64,000 bases of DNA, taken from Methanobacteriota archaeon. Lineage in GTDB: Archaea; Thermoplasmatota; Thermoplasmata; UBA10834. Position 1 is the stretch's first letter, and the number at the start of each line of letters is the position of its first letter. Below are positions 1 to 9,581 of the stretch, one piece after another. The position numbers and the translations under genes are program-made. The stretch lies in NCBI GenBank assembly GCA_020347565.1, contig CP070732.1:405921-469920 (forward strand). Reading direction: 5' to 3'. Below the pieces are notes generated by a model. The model was not told the DNA's origin. It searched no databases and was given only the letters and a program-made list of their open reading frames with translations.

Positions 1-586
1 CCGCGGACTTCAGCTCTCTCTTGCCGTGCGACTCGCCGACGAGGGTTCTGTCGTATGCGACCCTTGCGGCCTTCGCGTTCTTCTCGCCTATCTTCGGCCC
101 CAGTCTGTCGCCGAACACCTGGAGTATCCCCTTCTCAATCGATTCGATGCTGACAAGGCCCGTCGCCTTCGAAAGGGCACCGAGGATGGATGAGTTCGTC
201 GCGGGCTGCTTGAGGACTTCCAGAGCGACGCTCGTCGCATCCACTGTCGCCATCTTGACATCGATGCCGACGTCGACTTCAGCGGGCTGTTTTGAAGAGT
301 TGACGAGGACCATGCCGCCCTCCTTTAAGCCTTCAACTACATTCACCGTGTCCAACAGGCTTTCGTCGAGGACGACGACGTAGTCGGGCTCGTAGACCTG
401 CGTCTTTCGATAGACCCTCTTCTCGTCTATTCTCGTAAATGCCAGCACTGGCGCGCCTCGTCTCTCGGCTCCGAAGAACGGGAACGCTGTTGCGTAGCCA
501 CCTTCGCTATGAGCAGAGCTCGCGAGCGCCTGAGCGGCCATGACGGCGCCCTGACCGCCGCGACCGTGAAAACGGATTTCGTACAT
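1..586 (-). CDS. porG: 2-oxoacid (pyruvate-type):ferredoxin oxidoreductase, gamma subunit, 3' end outside window
   Basis: The frame from ATG 586 stays open to the window edge (195 codons). It begins [19 protein letters not shown], the GRGGQG motif of the gamma domain of pyruvate/2-oxoacid:ferredoxin oxidoreductases, followed by an [11 protein letters not shown] segment and a VVVLDESLL stretch typical of the family. These cytoplasmic enzymes oxidatively decarboxylate 2-oxoacids to acyl-CoA and reduce ferredoxin. In archaea gamma is often first in a gamma-delta-alpha-beta operon, so the other subunits should lie beyond base 1. Pyruvate versus 2-oxoisovalerate or indolepyruvate specificity cannot be decided from gamma alone. 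The gene is divergent from cdc48; a weak TATA-like TTAAGG lies near 621-629. Confidence 0.88.
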   Translation of the reverse strand, partial: MYEIRFHGRGGQGAVMAAQALASSAHSEGGYATAFPFFGAERRGAPVLAFTRIDEKRVYRKTQVYEPDYVVVLDESLLDTVNVVEGLKEGGMVLVNSSKQPAEVDVGIDVKMATVDATSVALEVLKQPATNSSILGALSKATGLVSIESIEKGILQVFGDRLGPKIGEKNAKAARVAYDRTLVGESHGKRELKSA

Positions 587-834
587 CCTGTAACCCCATC
601 ATGTTTCGAATAGATGGCAGCGCCTTAAGGGTTTCTGAGCAACCCTCATTAAGCTGACGGCGAGCGGCGTCGCTACCATGATGGCATTAGTTCGACGATG
701 GCGCCCCCGCAATCAAGGAAGAAAGACGAAGTACAGACATGAGAAGGCATCGGAAGACGAACAACCTCCGTGTTCCGGCGCGTCCGTGCGCTGCGCCCAA
801 ACCTTTTTGGACAGCCCGGAAGATTACGCGTTAG

Positions 835-3057
835 ATGTCAAGAAAGGCACCGGATGAAATCACCCTCAAGGTCGCCAGGGCTCACCACCAATCGGAAGTG
901 GGCCTCGGGCGCGCACGGATAGACAGCGCGACCAGAAAGAACCTCGGAATCGACGTAGGAGAGATAATCGAGATAGAGGGGAAGAAGAGGACGGCGGCAA
1001 AGGTTTTCAGGGCCGCACACGAGGACGAGGGCAAGGGAATCATACGCATCGACGGAATGATCCGTGGAAACTCCGGCATCTCAATCGGCGAGAAGGTGTC
1101 GGTACGGAAGGCGGTTTCCAACCAGGCGAAGAAGGTCGTCGTCGCTCCCAAGATACCTCACGGAAAGAGGGTGAGGTTCGGACAGGGCGTCGAAGGACTG
1201 TTCAAGAAAGGGCTCCTCAACCGCGCGGTCGTGAAGGGGGACGAGATAATCATCCCGAACATCGCGCTTATGGGCGGTTTTCTGCCGTTCGTCGTCGCGT
1301 CGACTACGCCCAGCGGCATCGTCCAGATTGGCGATTTCACGGAGTTGTCGGTGAAGACGGAGCCGGTCGAAGTCTCCGTGCTGACGAGGCCGTCTGTGAC
1401 CTATGAGGACGTCGGAGGGCTCGAGGGGGAGCTGCAGAGGATACGGGAGATGATAGAGCTGCCTCTGAAACACCCTGAGATATTCTCGAGGTTGGGAATC
1501 GACCCCCCAAAAGGGATATTGCTCTACGGTTCCCCAGGTACTGGAAAGACGCTCATCGCCAAGGCCGTGGCGAACGAAGCCGGTGCAAACTTCTTCACGA
1601 TTCAAGGCCCGGAGATAATGTCGAAGTTCTATGGGCAGAGCGAGGAGCGCCTTCGGGAGATCTTCTCCGATGCGGAGAAGAACTCGCCATCCGTCATATT
1701 CATAGACGAGATAGACTCGATCGCACCGAGACGAGACGAAGTACAGGGAGAGGTCGAGAGGAGGGTCGTCGCCCAGCTGTTGACGCTCATGGACGGTATG
1801 ACCTCGCGCGGGAACGTCATAGTCATCGCCGCGACCAACCGTGAAGAAGCGATAGACCCTGCCCTGCGGCGTCCTGGCAGGTTTGACCGTGAGATAGAGA
1901 TTGGCGTTCCGACGGCGGAAGGCAGGCTTGAGATATTGATGATCCACACCAGGGGCATGCCGATCGCCAAGTCCGTCGATCTCGAGAGAATCGCTGAGAT
2001 GACGCACGGCTTCGTTGGCGCAGACCTGGCTGCGTTGGCTCGAGAGAGCGCGATGCGCGCCCTCAGGAGATATCTCCCCGACATAGAGTTCGGCAAGCCG
2101 ATACCGACGGACGTGCTTGAGAAGATGCGCGTGACCGGGCAGGACTTCACCGAAGCGCTCAGGGAGATCGAGCCGAGCGCTATGAGGGAGGTGCTCGTGG
2201 AGATCCCGAAGGTCACATGGAACGACGTCGGAGGACTTGACGACATCAAGAAGGCGCTCAACGAGGCCATCGAGATGCCGCTTGAGGATCCTGAGGCGTT
2301 CTCCAGACTTGGCATCAGGTCTCCTTCAGGCGTGCTGTTGTTCGGAGCCCCAGGGACTGGCAAGACGCTGATTGCCCGAGCCGTGGCGAACGAGACCAAG
2401 GCCAACTTCATATCCATCAAAGGCCCCGAGATAATGTCGAAGTGGGTGGGTGAGAGCGAGAAGGCAATCCGCATGATCTTCAAGAAGGCCAAGCAGGTCG
2501 CTCCTTCGATAGTGTTCCTAGACGAGATCGATGCCATCGCCCCGAGGAGGGGGAGCCACTTCGACTCTGGCGCCATTGAACGCGTCGTAAACCAGCTTCT
2601 CACCTCGATGGACGGGCTGGACCAGATGCAGGGCGTGTTCGTCATCGCTGCGACGAACAGACCGGACATACTAGACCGCGCGCTGCTGCGGCCTGGACGG
2701 TTCGACAAACTGCTGATAACTGCCTTGCCCGACGAAATTGGGCGCACGAGGATACTGGAGGTGCACACGCGCGACATGCCTCTAGAGGGAGTGGACATCA
2801 AGCAGATGGCGGCCAAGCTGGAGGGATATGTGGGCGCGGACATCGAGAATCTATGCCGCGAGGCCGGACTGATCGCCCTGAGGGAGGACAAAGGCGCCGA
2901 GAAGGTGACGGCGAGACACTTCGAGGAGGCGATGAAGCTCGTAAGAGCTTCAGTCGATGGAGAGACCGTCGCGCAGTACGAATCCCTAGCCCAGGAGATG
3001 TTGACCGCAATGTCTAAGAGGGCCAAAGATGATAACGGCATGGGCTACTACAGGTAG
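835..3057 (+). CDS. cdc48: Cdc48/VCP-type AAA+ ATPase (VAT)
   Basis: The 740-residue product has the classical architecture: an N-terminal Cdc48 N/double-psi barrel region (about 1-190) and two AAA+ modules. Walker A motifs are GSPGTGKT near residue 232 and GAPGTGKT near residue 504; Walker B DEID motifs and arginine-finger regions (RRPGRFD, LRPGRFD) are intact in both. The family forms a hexameric unfoldase that extracts and unfolds proteins for the proteasome. The C-terminus ends in Tyr-Tyr-Arg, which fits the hydrophobic-Tyr-X tail used by archaeal ATPases to dock on the 20S proteasome. The PRC-barrel gene follows 11 bases downstream and is probably cotranscribed. Confidence 0.97.
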   Translation: MSRKAPDEITLKVARAHHQSEVGLGRARIDSATRKNLGIDVGEIIEIEGKKRTAAKVFRAAHEDEGKGIIRIDGMIRGNSGISIGEKVSVRKAVSNQAKKVVVAPKIPHGKRVRFGQGVEGLFKKGLLNRAVVKGDEIIIPNIALMGGFLPFVVASTTPSGIVQIGDFTELSVKTEPVEVSVLTRPSVTYEDVGGLEGELQRIREMIELPLKHPEIFSRLGIDPPKGILLYGSPGTGKTLIAKAVANEAGANFFTIQGPEIMSKFYGQSEERLREIFSDAEKNSPSVIFIDEIDSIAPRRDEVQGEVERRVVAQLLTLMDGMTSRGNVIVIAATNREEAIDPALRRPGRFDREIEIGVPTAEGRLEILMIHTRGMPIAKSVDLERIAEMTHGFVGADLAALARESAMRALRRYLPDIEFGKPIPTDVLEKMRVTGQDFTEALREIEPSAMREVLVEIPKVTWNDVGGLDDIKKALNEAIEMPLEDPEAFSRLGIRSPSGVLLFGAPGTGKTLIARAVANETKANFISIKGPEIMSKWVGESEKAIRMIFKKAKQVAPSIVFLDEIDAIAPRRGSHFDSGAIERVVNQLLTSMDGLDQMQGVFVIAATNRPDILDRALLRPGRFDKLLITALPDEIGRTRILEVHTRDMPLEGVDIKQMAAKLEGYVGADIENLCREAGLIALREDKGAEKVTARHFEEAMKLVRASVDGETVAQYESLAQEMLTAMSKRAKDDNGMGYYR

Positions 3058-3068
3058 TCGGAGATGGG

Positions 3069-3314
3069 ATGACAATGCGCAAGTTCATTACCGAGCTGAA
3101 GGGCAAGACAGTGATGACCAACGATGGCCAGATACTCGGCATGATCGAGAATTTTCTAATCGACACGAAGACTGGTGAGTTGCAGAACGTGCTAGTCATT
3201 CCGGCCGAGGAGGTCGAGCCGAGGCTGTTCAAGATGGACTCGGACGGAAGGCTCGTGTTGCCTTTCAGCGAGATGAGGGCCGTACGCGACGTCGTCGTTA
3301 TGAACATCGCGTAG
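3069..3314 (+). CDS. PRC-barrel domain protein
   Basis: This 81-residue protein consists of one PRC-barrel, recognisable from the pattern GKTVMTNDGQILGMIENFLID, then a strand-rich middle and a final ALRD-like segment (MRAVRDVVVMN). The fold occurs in ribosome maturation factor RimM and in small stand-alone archaeal proteins with no settled function; an RNA- or protein-binding adaptor role is usually assumed. A GGAG lies about 5 bases before ATG 3069; ATG 3075 is an alternative start. The position directly behind cdc48 suggests cotranscription. A second, different PRC-barrel gene lies at 15480-15767. Confidence 0.85.
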   Translation: MTMRKFITELKGKTVMTNDGQILGMIENFLIDTKTGELQNVLVIPAEEVEPRLFKMDSDGRLVLPFSEMRAVRDVVVMNIA

Positions 3315-3325
3315 ACTTCCACGCC

Positions 3326-3383
3326 GCCGTCGGGAGACCTCGTCTGATCGATATGAATCAGGCCTGACCAGTTCTCCGACGGC
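3326..3383. terminator. Nested inverted repeats between convergent genes
   Basis: GCCGTCGG (3326-3333) pairs perfectly with CCGACGGC (3376-3383), and a second pair, CTGAT (3344-3348) with ATCAG (3357-3361), lies inside it. The structure occupies the short gap between the convergent PRC-barrel gene and the TPR gene. It could fold in transcripts from either side, so a bidirectional transcription-end structure is possible; there is no T-run to confirm termination. Confidence 0.35.
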
Positions 3384-3408
3384 TCATGCGCACATAGGGT
3401 GGCGCGGA

Positions 3409-6024
3409 CTATCTCAAAACGCGCTTGCGCTCCTTCAGGAGTCTGGCGACCAGCTCCCTCTTGGTGCCCCTGGAGCTTATGTCGAGGGCGATGCACAGCG
3501 CCTCCAGCTCCGACTTCTTCTTAGCCTTGATAGACTTCTCCGACTCACGTCTGAGGAGCTTGGCCTTCTTCTTGCTCGGGTCCTCCCTCTTTGCCGGCGG
3601 CGGGGGCGGAGGAGCGGCTGGCGCTCTGGCCTTGCGCTTCACCTGCATCTTCTCGACTGAGCGTTCTGCCGCAGCATCCCTCAGATTGGCGTTCGCGTCC
3701 TCGAACTGAGGCGCCATCCTGAGAGACTCCCTGAAGGCAGTCAGCGCCTCATCGAGCCTTCCCAACCTCCTCAGCGTGATGCCCTTGTTGTTGTAGGCCT
3801 CGGGCGTCTCGAGAATCTTCAGCGATTGATCGAACGAGCGCAGCGCGTCCTCGAGCTCGTCCATGGCCAGCTGTGTGAATCCCCTGTTGTTCATGGCGAC
3901 GGCAGAAGGGTTCATGACGAGCGACTCGTCGAAACAGGCGATCGCCTCTCTGAGGCGTTCCTCACGATACAGCAGGCAGCCCCTGTTGTTCCACGCGGGC
4001 GGGTTCTCTTTCCGAAGACTGATCGCCGTGTCGAACTCGGACCCCGCTGCCGTCCAATCGCCCTTGAAGAGGTCTGCTACACCCAGATTGCTGTGAGCTT
4101 CGGACGCGTCGAACGGTTCCGAGGTCAACCTGGACAGAGTGTCGAAGGCACCTTCGTTCTCGCCGGCCATCATCTGGAGAACGCCCTTGAAGTTGCGGAG
4201 CATCGCAAGGTTCTCCGAGGCCAGTGCAACCTCGACGTCTTCGAGCGCCTGCCCGTAATCCCTCCTGCCGAAAGACTCGAAGGCGGCCGCCGCCTTTGCC
4301 TGCCATCCAGTCGTCTGTTCCCTGAGAGACTTGCTGACCTTCGCTGCGAGCTCTCCCTCTCCGGACAGCATGAGAGCTGTGTGCAGATTGTGAAGTGCCG
4401 GCGAATAGCCCGGGTCGGAAGCGAATGCGTGCTCGTAGGTCTTTATCGCAGCCTCCTGCTTTCCCTGCATGAAGAGCACGTTGCCAGCGACGTTCAGCAA
4501 CCTCGCGTTCTCCCCCTCGAGCCTAAACGATTTACTGAGGAACTCGTGCGCCTCCTCATATCTTCCGAGGAGAAGCAGGAGTTCCGCCCTGTCGCCGTAG
4601 AGCTCCTCTGCCAGCTGCTCGACCGTCTCCTCAACGGCCTCGTGTTCGGGAGGGGGCGGCGCTGGCGGCATGGCGGTCTCAAGCGGCATTCCCGGGGTCG
4701 GCTTGACGCGTCGAGCAGGCGCCTCCAGAGTCCTGAGGGAGAATATCTCTTCGACAATCCGCGGAGCCTCTCCAAGCTCTTCGTCCATGCTCTGGTTCAG
4801 CCCCTCTAGCACACGCTGCGCATCAGCGTTATCGGGGTTGAGTCGCAGGCATTCGTCGAGCGCCCGTCTCGCCTCGGAACGTCTCTCGAGCTTCAGGGCG
4901 AGCACCCCCCTCAGGAACCACGCGCGCGCGACCTCAGGCTGTATCTCAGTCACGCGGGTGTAAGCTGCGAACGCCTCCTCGTCCCGACCGAGTTCCTGAA
5001 GCAAACCCGCCCTGTTCATCCAGGCCTCGATGTAGTCGTCGCGGAGCTGGACGGCGTGCTCGTATGCCTCCAGCGCCTCATCAGCTCGCCCGAGCTTGTG
5101 CAGGGTGACGCCTCTGTTGCTGTGGACCTTCTCCAGCCTGTAGTTCCTCTTGAGCGCTGCGTCGTAAAGGTCCAGAGCCTCTCGGTACCGCCCCATGCGA
5201 TGCAACGTGTATCCCTTGTTAACGAGCGCCTTGAGGTTGGCCGGGTTCAGCTGAAGACAATGGTCGTAGCACCTCAGCTCCTCCTCGTACCTCGCCAGTG
5301 AGAAAAGGCAGTTCGCGAGGGCGAACCAAGTCTCATCGCTTGCGGAGTCGATGTCTAGGGCGTGCTTGTAGCACTCCAGAGCCTGCTCGTGGTAGCCCAT
5401 CTCCTCCAAGACGGTGGCCTTGAAACGCCACGCGGGCGCATAACCCTCGTCGGTGAGTATCACGTCGTCGATGCACTCAAGGGCTCTAAGATAGTCCCTG
5501 CTCGAGAGGGCCTCGGCCCCGTCGGCCATCTTCGTCGCCACATTCTCTGCGGCCCCGGAAGGTCGTGCGGCGACGGAGCGCTCACGCGCTCTGTCGGCCT
5601 GTTGGACCACGTCCCTGTCGATGTCAAACCGACGAATAAGTGCCGCCAGCTTCGGCCCGTCGGCCAGACCAACGGAGCTGCCTTCGGCCAACCGGACTGC
5701 GCCGGGCTCTATTGAGGACGACGATATGACCAGCCCGTTGGGCGCCTCTATCCTCTTCATGTACGATATGAGGCTCTCCACGGACTGTTTCGCAACGACC
5801 TCGTCGCGCCTCGAGAAGAACACAACGTACTTCCTCGCATCTGGCTGATGGATGCACTCGGCGATGATGAAGTCGCCTCTTGCACGGCTCCGCGTCGTCC
5901 TGAGCCCGAGGAATCCGAGTATGCGTTCGACCAAGGCGGAGAACTCGGAGTTCGATATCGACTGGAGGGCGGAGAGGATCCTCTCGTCCGACCGCTCGCT
6001 CAGTATCTTGTCGATCTCGACCAT
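3409..6024 (-). CDS. Mrr-like (probably inactive) nuclease-fold domain + TPR array + C-terminal SAP domain
   Basis: The 871-residue protein has three parts. Residues about 10-150 resemble an Mrr/restriction-endonuclease fold (FSALVERILGFLG, RGDFIIAE, ending in NGLVISSSS and GPKLAALI), but the usual Q/E-x-K catalytic strand reads VVFFSRR, so the metal site looks lost. Residues about 180-800 are two blocks of tetratricopeptide repeats (A.A..NKG..L..LGR..EAL..Y patterns). The C-terminus, after a basic Pro-rich linker, has a SAP-like helix-turn-helix (SELEALCIALDISSRGTKRE), a putative DNA-binding motif. Its ATG overlaps the stop of the upstream TPR gene (ATGA), implying translational coupling. 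Function is unknown; a scaffold that touches nucleic acid is an inference. Confidence 0.85.
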   Translation of the reverse strand: MVEIDKILSERSDERILSALQSISNSEFSALVERILGFLGLRTTRSRARGDFIIAECIHQPDARKYVVFFSRRDEVVAKQSVESLISYMKRIEAPNGLVISSSSIEPGAVRLAEGSSVGLADGPKLAALIRRFDIDRDVVQQADRARERSVAARPSGAAENVATKMADGAEALSSRDYLRALECIDDVILTDEGYAPAWRFKATVLEEMGYHEQALECYKHALDIDSASDETWFALANCLFSLARYEEELRCYDHCLQLNPANLKALVNKGYTLHRMGRYREALDLYDAALKRNYRLEKVHSNRGVTLHKLGRADEALEAYEHAVQLRDDYIEAWMNRAGLLQELGRDEEAFAAYTRVTEIQPEVARAWFLRGVLALKLERRSEARRALDECLRLNPDNADAQRVLEGLNQSMDEELGEAPRIVEEIFSLRTLEAPARRVKPTPGMPLETAMPPAPPPPEHEAVEETVEQLAEELYGDRAELLLLLGRYEEAHEFLSKSFRLEGENARLLNVAGNVLFMQGKQEAAIKTYEHAFASDPGYSPALHNLHTALMLSGEGELAAKVSKSLREQTTGWQAKAAAAFESFGRRDYGQALEDVEVALASENLAMLRNFKGVLQMMAGENEGAFDTLSRLTSEPFDASEAHSNLGVADLFKGDWTAAGSEFDTAISLRKENPPAWNNRGCLLYREERLREAIACFDESLVMNPSAVAMNNRGFTQLAMDELEDALRSFDQSLKILETPEAYNNKGITLRRLGRLDEALTAFRESLRMAPQFEDANANLRDAAAERSVEKMQVKRKARAPAAPPPPPPAKREDPSKKKAKLLRRESEKSIKAKKKSELEALCIALDISSRGTKRELVARLLKERKRVLR

Positions 6025-7943
6025 CAGAAACCCCTCCCGTCGGAGATCGACTCAAGCCACTTGGCCGCTTCCCGGTTGCTCGGGTCTAGCCGGACGCTCT
6101 CTTCCAGGCAGGCTCTCGCGTCATCGACCATGCCGATCGCGTTGAGCGCCATGCCCTTCTTGCCCAGGGCGTATGAGTCGTCCTGGCGAAGCTCCAAATA
6201 CTTGTTGTAGGCATCTATCGCCCTTCGATACTTCTCCTTCTCCAGGAGCGTGTCTGCCTTCAGCAACCATGCCTCTCCGTCGTTCGGAACCAATGAGTTG
6301 TACTTGTCCAGGCACTGTATGGCTGCGCCCCACCTGCCGAGGGCGCGCATCGTCTTGCCCTTCCCGAGCCACGCCCTTGCGTTGGCGCCGTCGATCTGGA
6401 GGGTTCTTGAGTAGCTCTCGTCCGCCCCGTTGTACTTTTCGTTTGCCAGGAGCGTGTCGCCCATCGCTGCCCAAGCATCGGCCAGCTCGGGGTCCAGGGT
6501 GACCGATTTGCTGAAGTACTGCACTGCGGCACCCCACTTGCCCTCTCTCTCCGCGATGACTCCGCGCCAATACCACGCGCGCGGGTCGCCGCGGTTCCTC
6601 TCGTAGAACGCATGGAGCGCGGACGCCGCGTCTGGGAGACTGCCGCTCTCGACCAGCGACTCGATCAGTATCAGGTTCGCCTCTCTGGACCCAGGATCAG
6701 AGTCCACGAGATGCCTTGCTCGCTGGATCGCCATGTCATAGTCCCTCGCCTCCAATGCCGCGAGCGCGAGATCCAGCTGCGAGTCGCCAGCGACTGCTGG
6801 CGGGCGCACCGGCTCCTTTCTCGCGCGTGCAATGCGCCTCGCGCGCGGTTCGAGGTGCTCCTTCTTCGGGGCGGGCCTTACCAGCTCTCCGATGACGTCG
6901 AGCACACGCTCCTCGAGGTCCGGTGTCCTTGATATCATCTTTCTCCGCTCGGCGACGGCGGCCTCCTCGTCCCTGCCCATCGACCTGAGCGTCGCTATCA
7001 GATGGTTATGGGCTCTGGCGAAGACCGGGTCGACTGTCAGAGACTGGCTGAAACACTCGAGAGCCTCCTCCATCCTTCCATCCTTGAGCAGCACCTCACC
7101 CTTGAGGAGCCAGCCCTCAGCCGTCGGCGTCTGTCCGAGCGTCTCATCTACCATAGACAGGGCCTCGACGGGGCTGCCGACCTCGAGCTGGGCCCTTGCG
7201 AGGGCCAGAGCAATCCTGACGTCATTCGGGAACACGGCGTGGGTGGCGACAAGGTGTTCCTTGGCCTCCTCCCAATCCCCGGCATCCGAACACAGCATCC
7301 CGAGGTTCCATGATGCGATCGAATGAAGGTCGTCCCGTTCTCCAACTTTCGAGAAGTAATCCTTGGCCTTAGACACGAAAGCGGCCTTTCTCTGATCGCG
7401 CCAAGCCCTCGAAGCGGTTCTGAGTAGGATGCCGTGACACGCCGTCCAGTATATCACACCAAGCCGCAAACACAGGTCACTGCTCAGAACGCCGGGGCTC
7501 GCTCCCGAGAGGGAGTCCACCTTCTGGACTACCACCATGATCGTCTCGGCAGCGTCTTCGGTGAGGGTTATCGGCTGGTCCGCTCCCTTCAACGGGACCC
7601 CCATATGGGCCAGCGTCTTGTTGCATAGGTCCAGGTAGGACGCCGTCTCCTCATCGGTGAGCGCTTCCAGACGTGTATTCCGAAGAACCCCCTTCGTGTC
7701 TGAAGAAGGCACGAGGGACATCGCACCGTCGGAGACGGGTCCCAGCGCGCTCGCCATCGACCCTTTGGCCCTCAATCGTGAGAACAGGCTCGGGCCTATC
7801 AGGACAGGCGTGAGGAAGAACCTAGCCTCGGTGAGACAGGTGTCGGCGCAGGTGTCGCAGACCAACGCCATCTCTTCGCAAGGACCTTCACATCTGAGGC
7901 AGGGCAACCTGTTTCTCCTCCGTTGAAAACCGATATGGGTCAT
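6024..7943 (-). CDS. TPR-repeat protein with N-terminal cysteine cluster
   Basis: The 639-residue product starts with two copies of a CxxCxxxC pattern (Cys15/18/22 and Cys29/32/36), probably a metal-binding module. A roughly 180-residue helical region follows, and then TPR arrays to the C-terminus (for example WLLKGEVLLKDGRMEEALE and AWLGKGKTMRALGRWGAAI). No enzyme motif was seen. TPR proteins are usually protein-interaction platforms. It lies 9 bases downstream of elp3 and overlaps the next TPR gene by the ATGA arrangement, so the three genes are very probably one transcript. A partnership of the two TPR proteins is suggested by coupling only. Confidence 0.82.
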   Translation of the reverse strand: MTHIGFQRRRNRLPCLRCEGPCEEMALVCDTCADTCLTEARFFLTPVLIGPSLFSRLRAKGSMASALGPVSDGAMSLVPSSDTKGVLRNTRLEALTDEETASYLDLCNKTLAHMGVPLKGADQPITLTEDAAETIMVVVQKVDSLSGASPGVLSSDLCLRLGVIYWTACHGILLRTASRAWRDQRKAAFVSKAKDYFSKVGERDDLHSIASWNLGMLCSDAGDWEEAKEHLVATHAVFPNDVRIALALARAQLEVGSPVEALSMVDETLGQTPTAEGWLLKGEVLLKDGRMEEALECFSQSLTVDPVFARAHNHLIATLRSMGRDEEAAVAERRKMISRTPDLEERVLDVIGELVRPAPKKEHLEPRARRIARARKEPVRPPAVAGDSQLDLALAALEARDYDMAIQRARHLVDSDPGSREANLILIESLVESGSLPDAASALHAFYERNRGDPRAWYWRGVIAEREGKWGAAVQYFSKSVTLDPELADAWAAMGDTLLANEKYNGADESYSRTLQIDGANARAWLGKGKTMRALGRWGAAIQCLDKYNSLVPNDGEAWLLKADTLLEKEKYRRAIDAYNKYLELRQDDSYALGKKGMALNAIGMVDDARACLEESVRLDPSNREAAKWLESISDGRGF

Positions 7944-7952
7944 TCGATATAA

Positions 7953-9554
7953 TCATACTGTCGAGGTCCCGCGCGTTGTGAGCTTCTTGACCATGTACAT
8001 TCCTTCGCGCTCGTATCCCAACCTGCGATAGTAGTCCCGGACGCCCACGCCGCTGGTCACAAACAGACCGTCGAACCCAGCGTCCGCCGCCTTGCTCTCA
8101 CACAAAGACAGGAGTCGGGCGCCGATGCCTCGATGTTGCCAACGTCCGTCTGGGCCTTCGTCTAACGGGACCATCTCCCCGTAGACATGGAGTTCTCTGA
8201 GCCTCGCCCGGGACATTCCTTCTCGGTCGGAGAGCCTTAGCCTCGCGTACCCCACAAGACAATCGTCATCCTCTGAAGAAGCGCTGATGAACGATTCGGT
8301 CCCGCCGCTCGCCCTGTACGAGTCGTCCTCTATCGTCAGACCAGCCCCGGCATCGCCCCTGCCGGGAACGCCCCTGTGCCCGGCCTCCATGCAGCGTATG
8401 CAAGGGCATCTCTTATCCTTCAACGCAAGGTGTTCGGCTACGATTTCGCGCAGGTGTCCCTTCCGGACGCCCGCCTCGATTAGCTGCACAGGAATGTCTC
8501 TCTGGACGCGCAGGATGCGGACCCATCGCGGAGTGGCCTTCTTCATCTGCTCAATCAACACGACCGAGCCCTCCAGGGACATCGGCTCGTATCTTCCGTC
8601 CCTCCACCAGTCATAGAGTTCTGTCCCTTTGACGACCAGTGTCGGATATATCTTCAGCATGTCGGGGCGGAAACGCTCGTCGCTGAACATGAGAGCGAAC
8701 GACCGCATATCGCCCTCCGCAGTGCTTCCAGGAAGCCCGGGCATGATGTGATAGCATACCTTCAACCCGGCCTCCTTGGCAAGAGCGGTCGCCTCGGTCA
8801 CGGCTTCGACGCCATGGCCGCGTTTCACGCCTTCGAGCACGCGATCGTCGAGAACCTGCACGCCCAGCTCAACCTTTGTGGCACCCAGAGAGATGGCCCG
8901 TTCCACGTGCTCCCTCCTGAACCAATCAGGCCTTGTCTCCACGGTGAGGCCCGTACAACGCGAACGCGCTGTCTCATTCGCCTCCTGGGACGACGCCAGG
9001 TCGGGGGCATCGCAGCCGTTCATAGCGTCGAAGCACCGCTTCACAAACCACTCTTGATAGTCGACCGGACGCGCAGTGAAGGTGCCGCCCATGATTATCA
9101 GGTCGACCTTGTCGGTCCTGTGCCCTATGGCGAAGAGCTGTTCGAGACGCGCCTTGGTCTGATCGTAGGGGTCGAAGCCGTGCATCGACGCCCTCAGGGC
9201 TGCAGGCTCCCTTCCGGTGTAGGACTGAGGGCTGCTGTTGGGCACTCCGCCGGGACAGTACGAACACCGTCCGTGAGGGCAATCCGCCGGACTCGTCATC
9301 ACCGCCACGGGCGCCACGCCACTAGCGGTTCTCACAGGCTTGTTGCGCAGCAGATGCTCCACATCGCCCCTGATCCCGCCGGGCACGAGAGCGAGCAGTT
9401 CGTAGTTGGCCGGAACCCTGGCAAGCCCGTGCTTCCTGCACAGGGACTTCTTCGCCCTCAGGACGTCGGCCCTTGACGAGATGGCACCGCATGTGAGCAT
9501 GGCAAGAAATTCCCGCACGTATGCGGCAGGGAGAGCGTCTCCTTCGTGTGGCAT
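7953..9554 (-). CDS. elp3: Elp3 family tRNA uridine-34 carboxymethyl-forming enzyme (radical SAM + GNAT)
   Basis: The 533-residue sequence has the radical-SAM cluster motif CPHGRCSYCPGG (Cys92, Cys97, Cys100) and a TIM-barrel core containing MGGTFTARP and TVETRPDW. The C-terminal GNAT acetyltransferase domain includes the acetyl-CoA loop region around QHRGIGARLL. Archaeal Elp3 acts alone on wobble uridine 34 of tRNAs, using acetyl-CoA and SAM to form carboxymethyluridine. Length and domain order are normal for the family. It sits in a minus-strand run, 27 bases after a winged-helix gene and 9 bases before a TPR gene. Confidence 0.95.
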   Translation of the reverse strand: MPHEGDALPAAYVREFLAMLTCGAISSRADVLRAKKSLCRKHGLARVPANYELLALVPGGIRGDVEHLLRNKPVRTASGVAPVAVMTSPADCPHGRCSYCPGGVPNSSPQSYTGREPAALRASMHGFDPYDQTKARLEQLFAIGHRTDKVDLIIMGGTFTARPVDYQEWFVKRCFDAMNGCDAPDLASSQEANETARSRCTGLTVETRPDWFRREHVERAISLGATKVELGVQVLDDRVLEGVKRGHGVEAVTEATALAKEAGLKVCYHIMPGLPGSTAEGDMRSFALMFSDERFRPDMLKIYPTLVVKGTELYDWWRDGRYEPMSLEGSVVLIEQMKKATPRWVRILRVQRDIPVQLIEAGVRKGHLREIVAEHLALKDKRCPCIRCMEAGHRGVPGRGDAGAGLTIEDDSYRASGGTESFISASSEDDDCLVGYARLRLSDREGMSRARLRELHVYGEMVPLDEGPDGRWQHRGIGARLLSLCESKAADAGFDGLFVTSGVGVRDYYRRLGYEREGMYMVKKLTTRGTSTV

Positions 9555-9581
9555 GTCGGACAGCTCACAGGGCCAACGCGG

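Noticed and set aside
1629-3041. 470-residue minus-strand frame opposite cdc48
   Set aside because: Ser-rich shadow of a highly conserved plus-strand gene; no motif or ribosome site.
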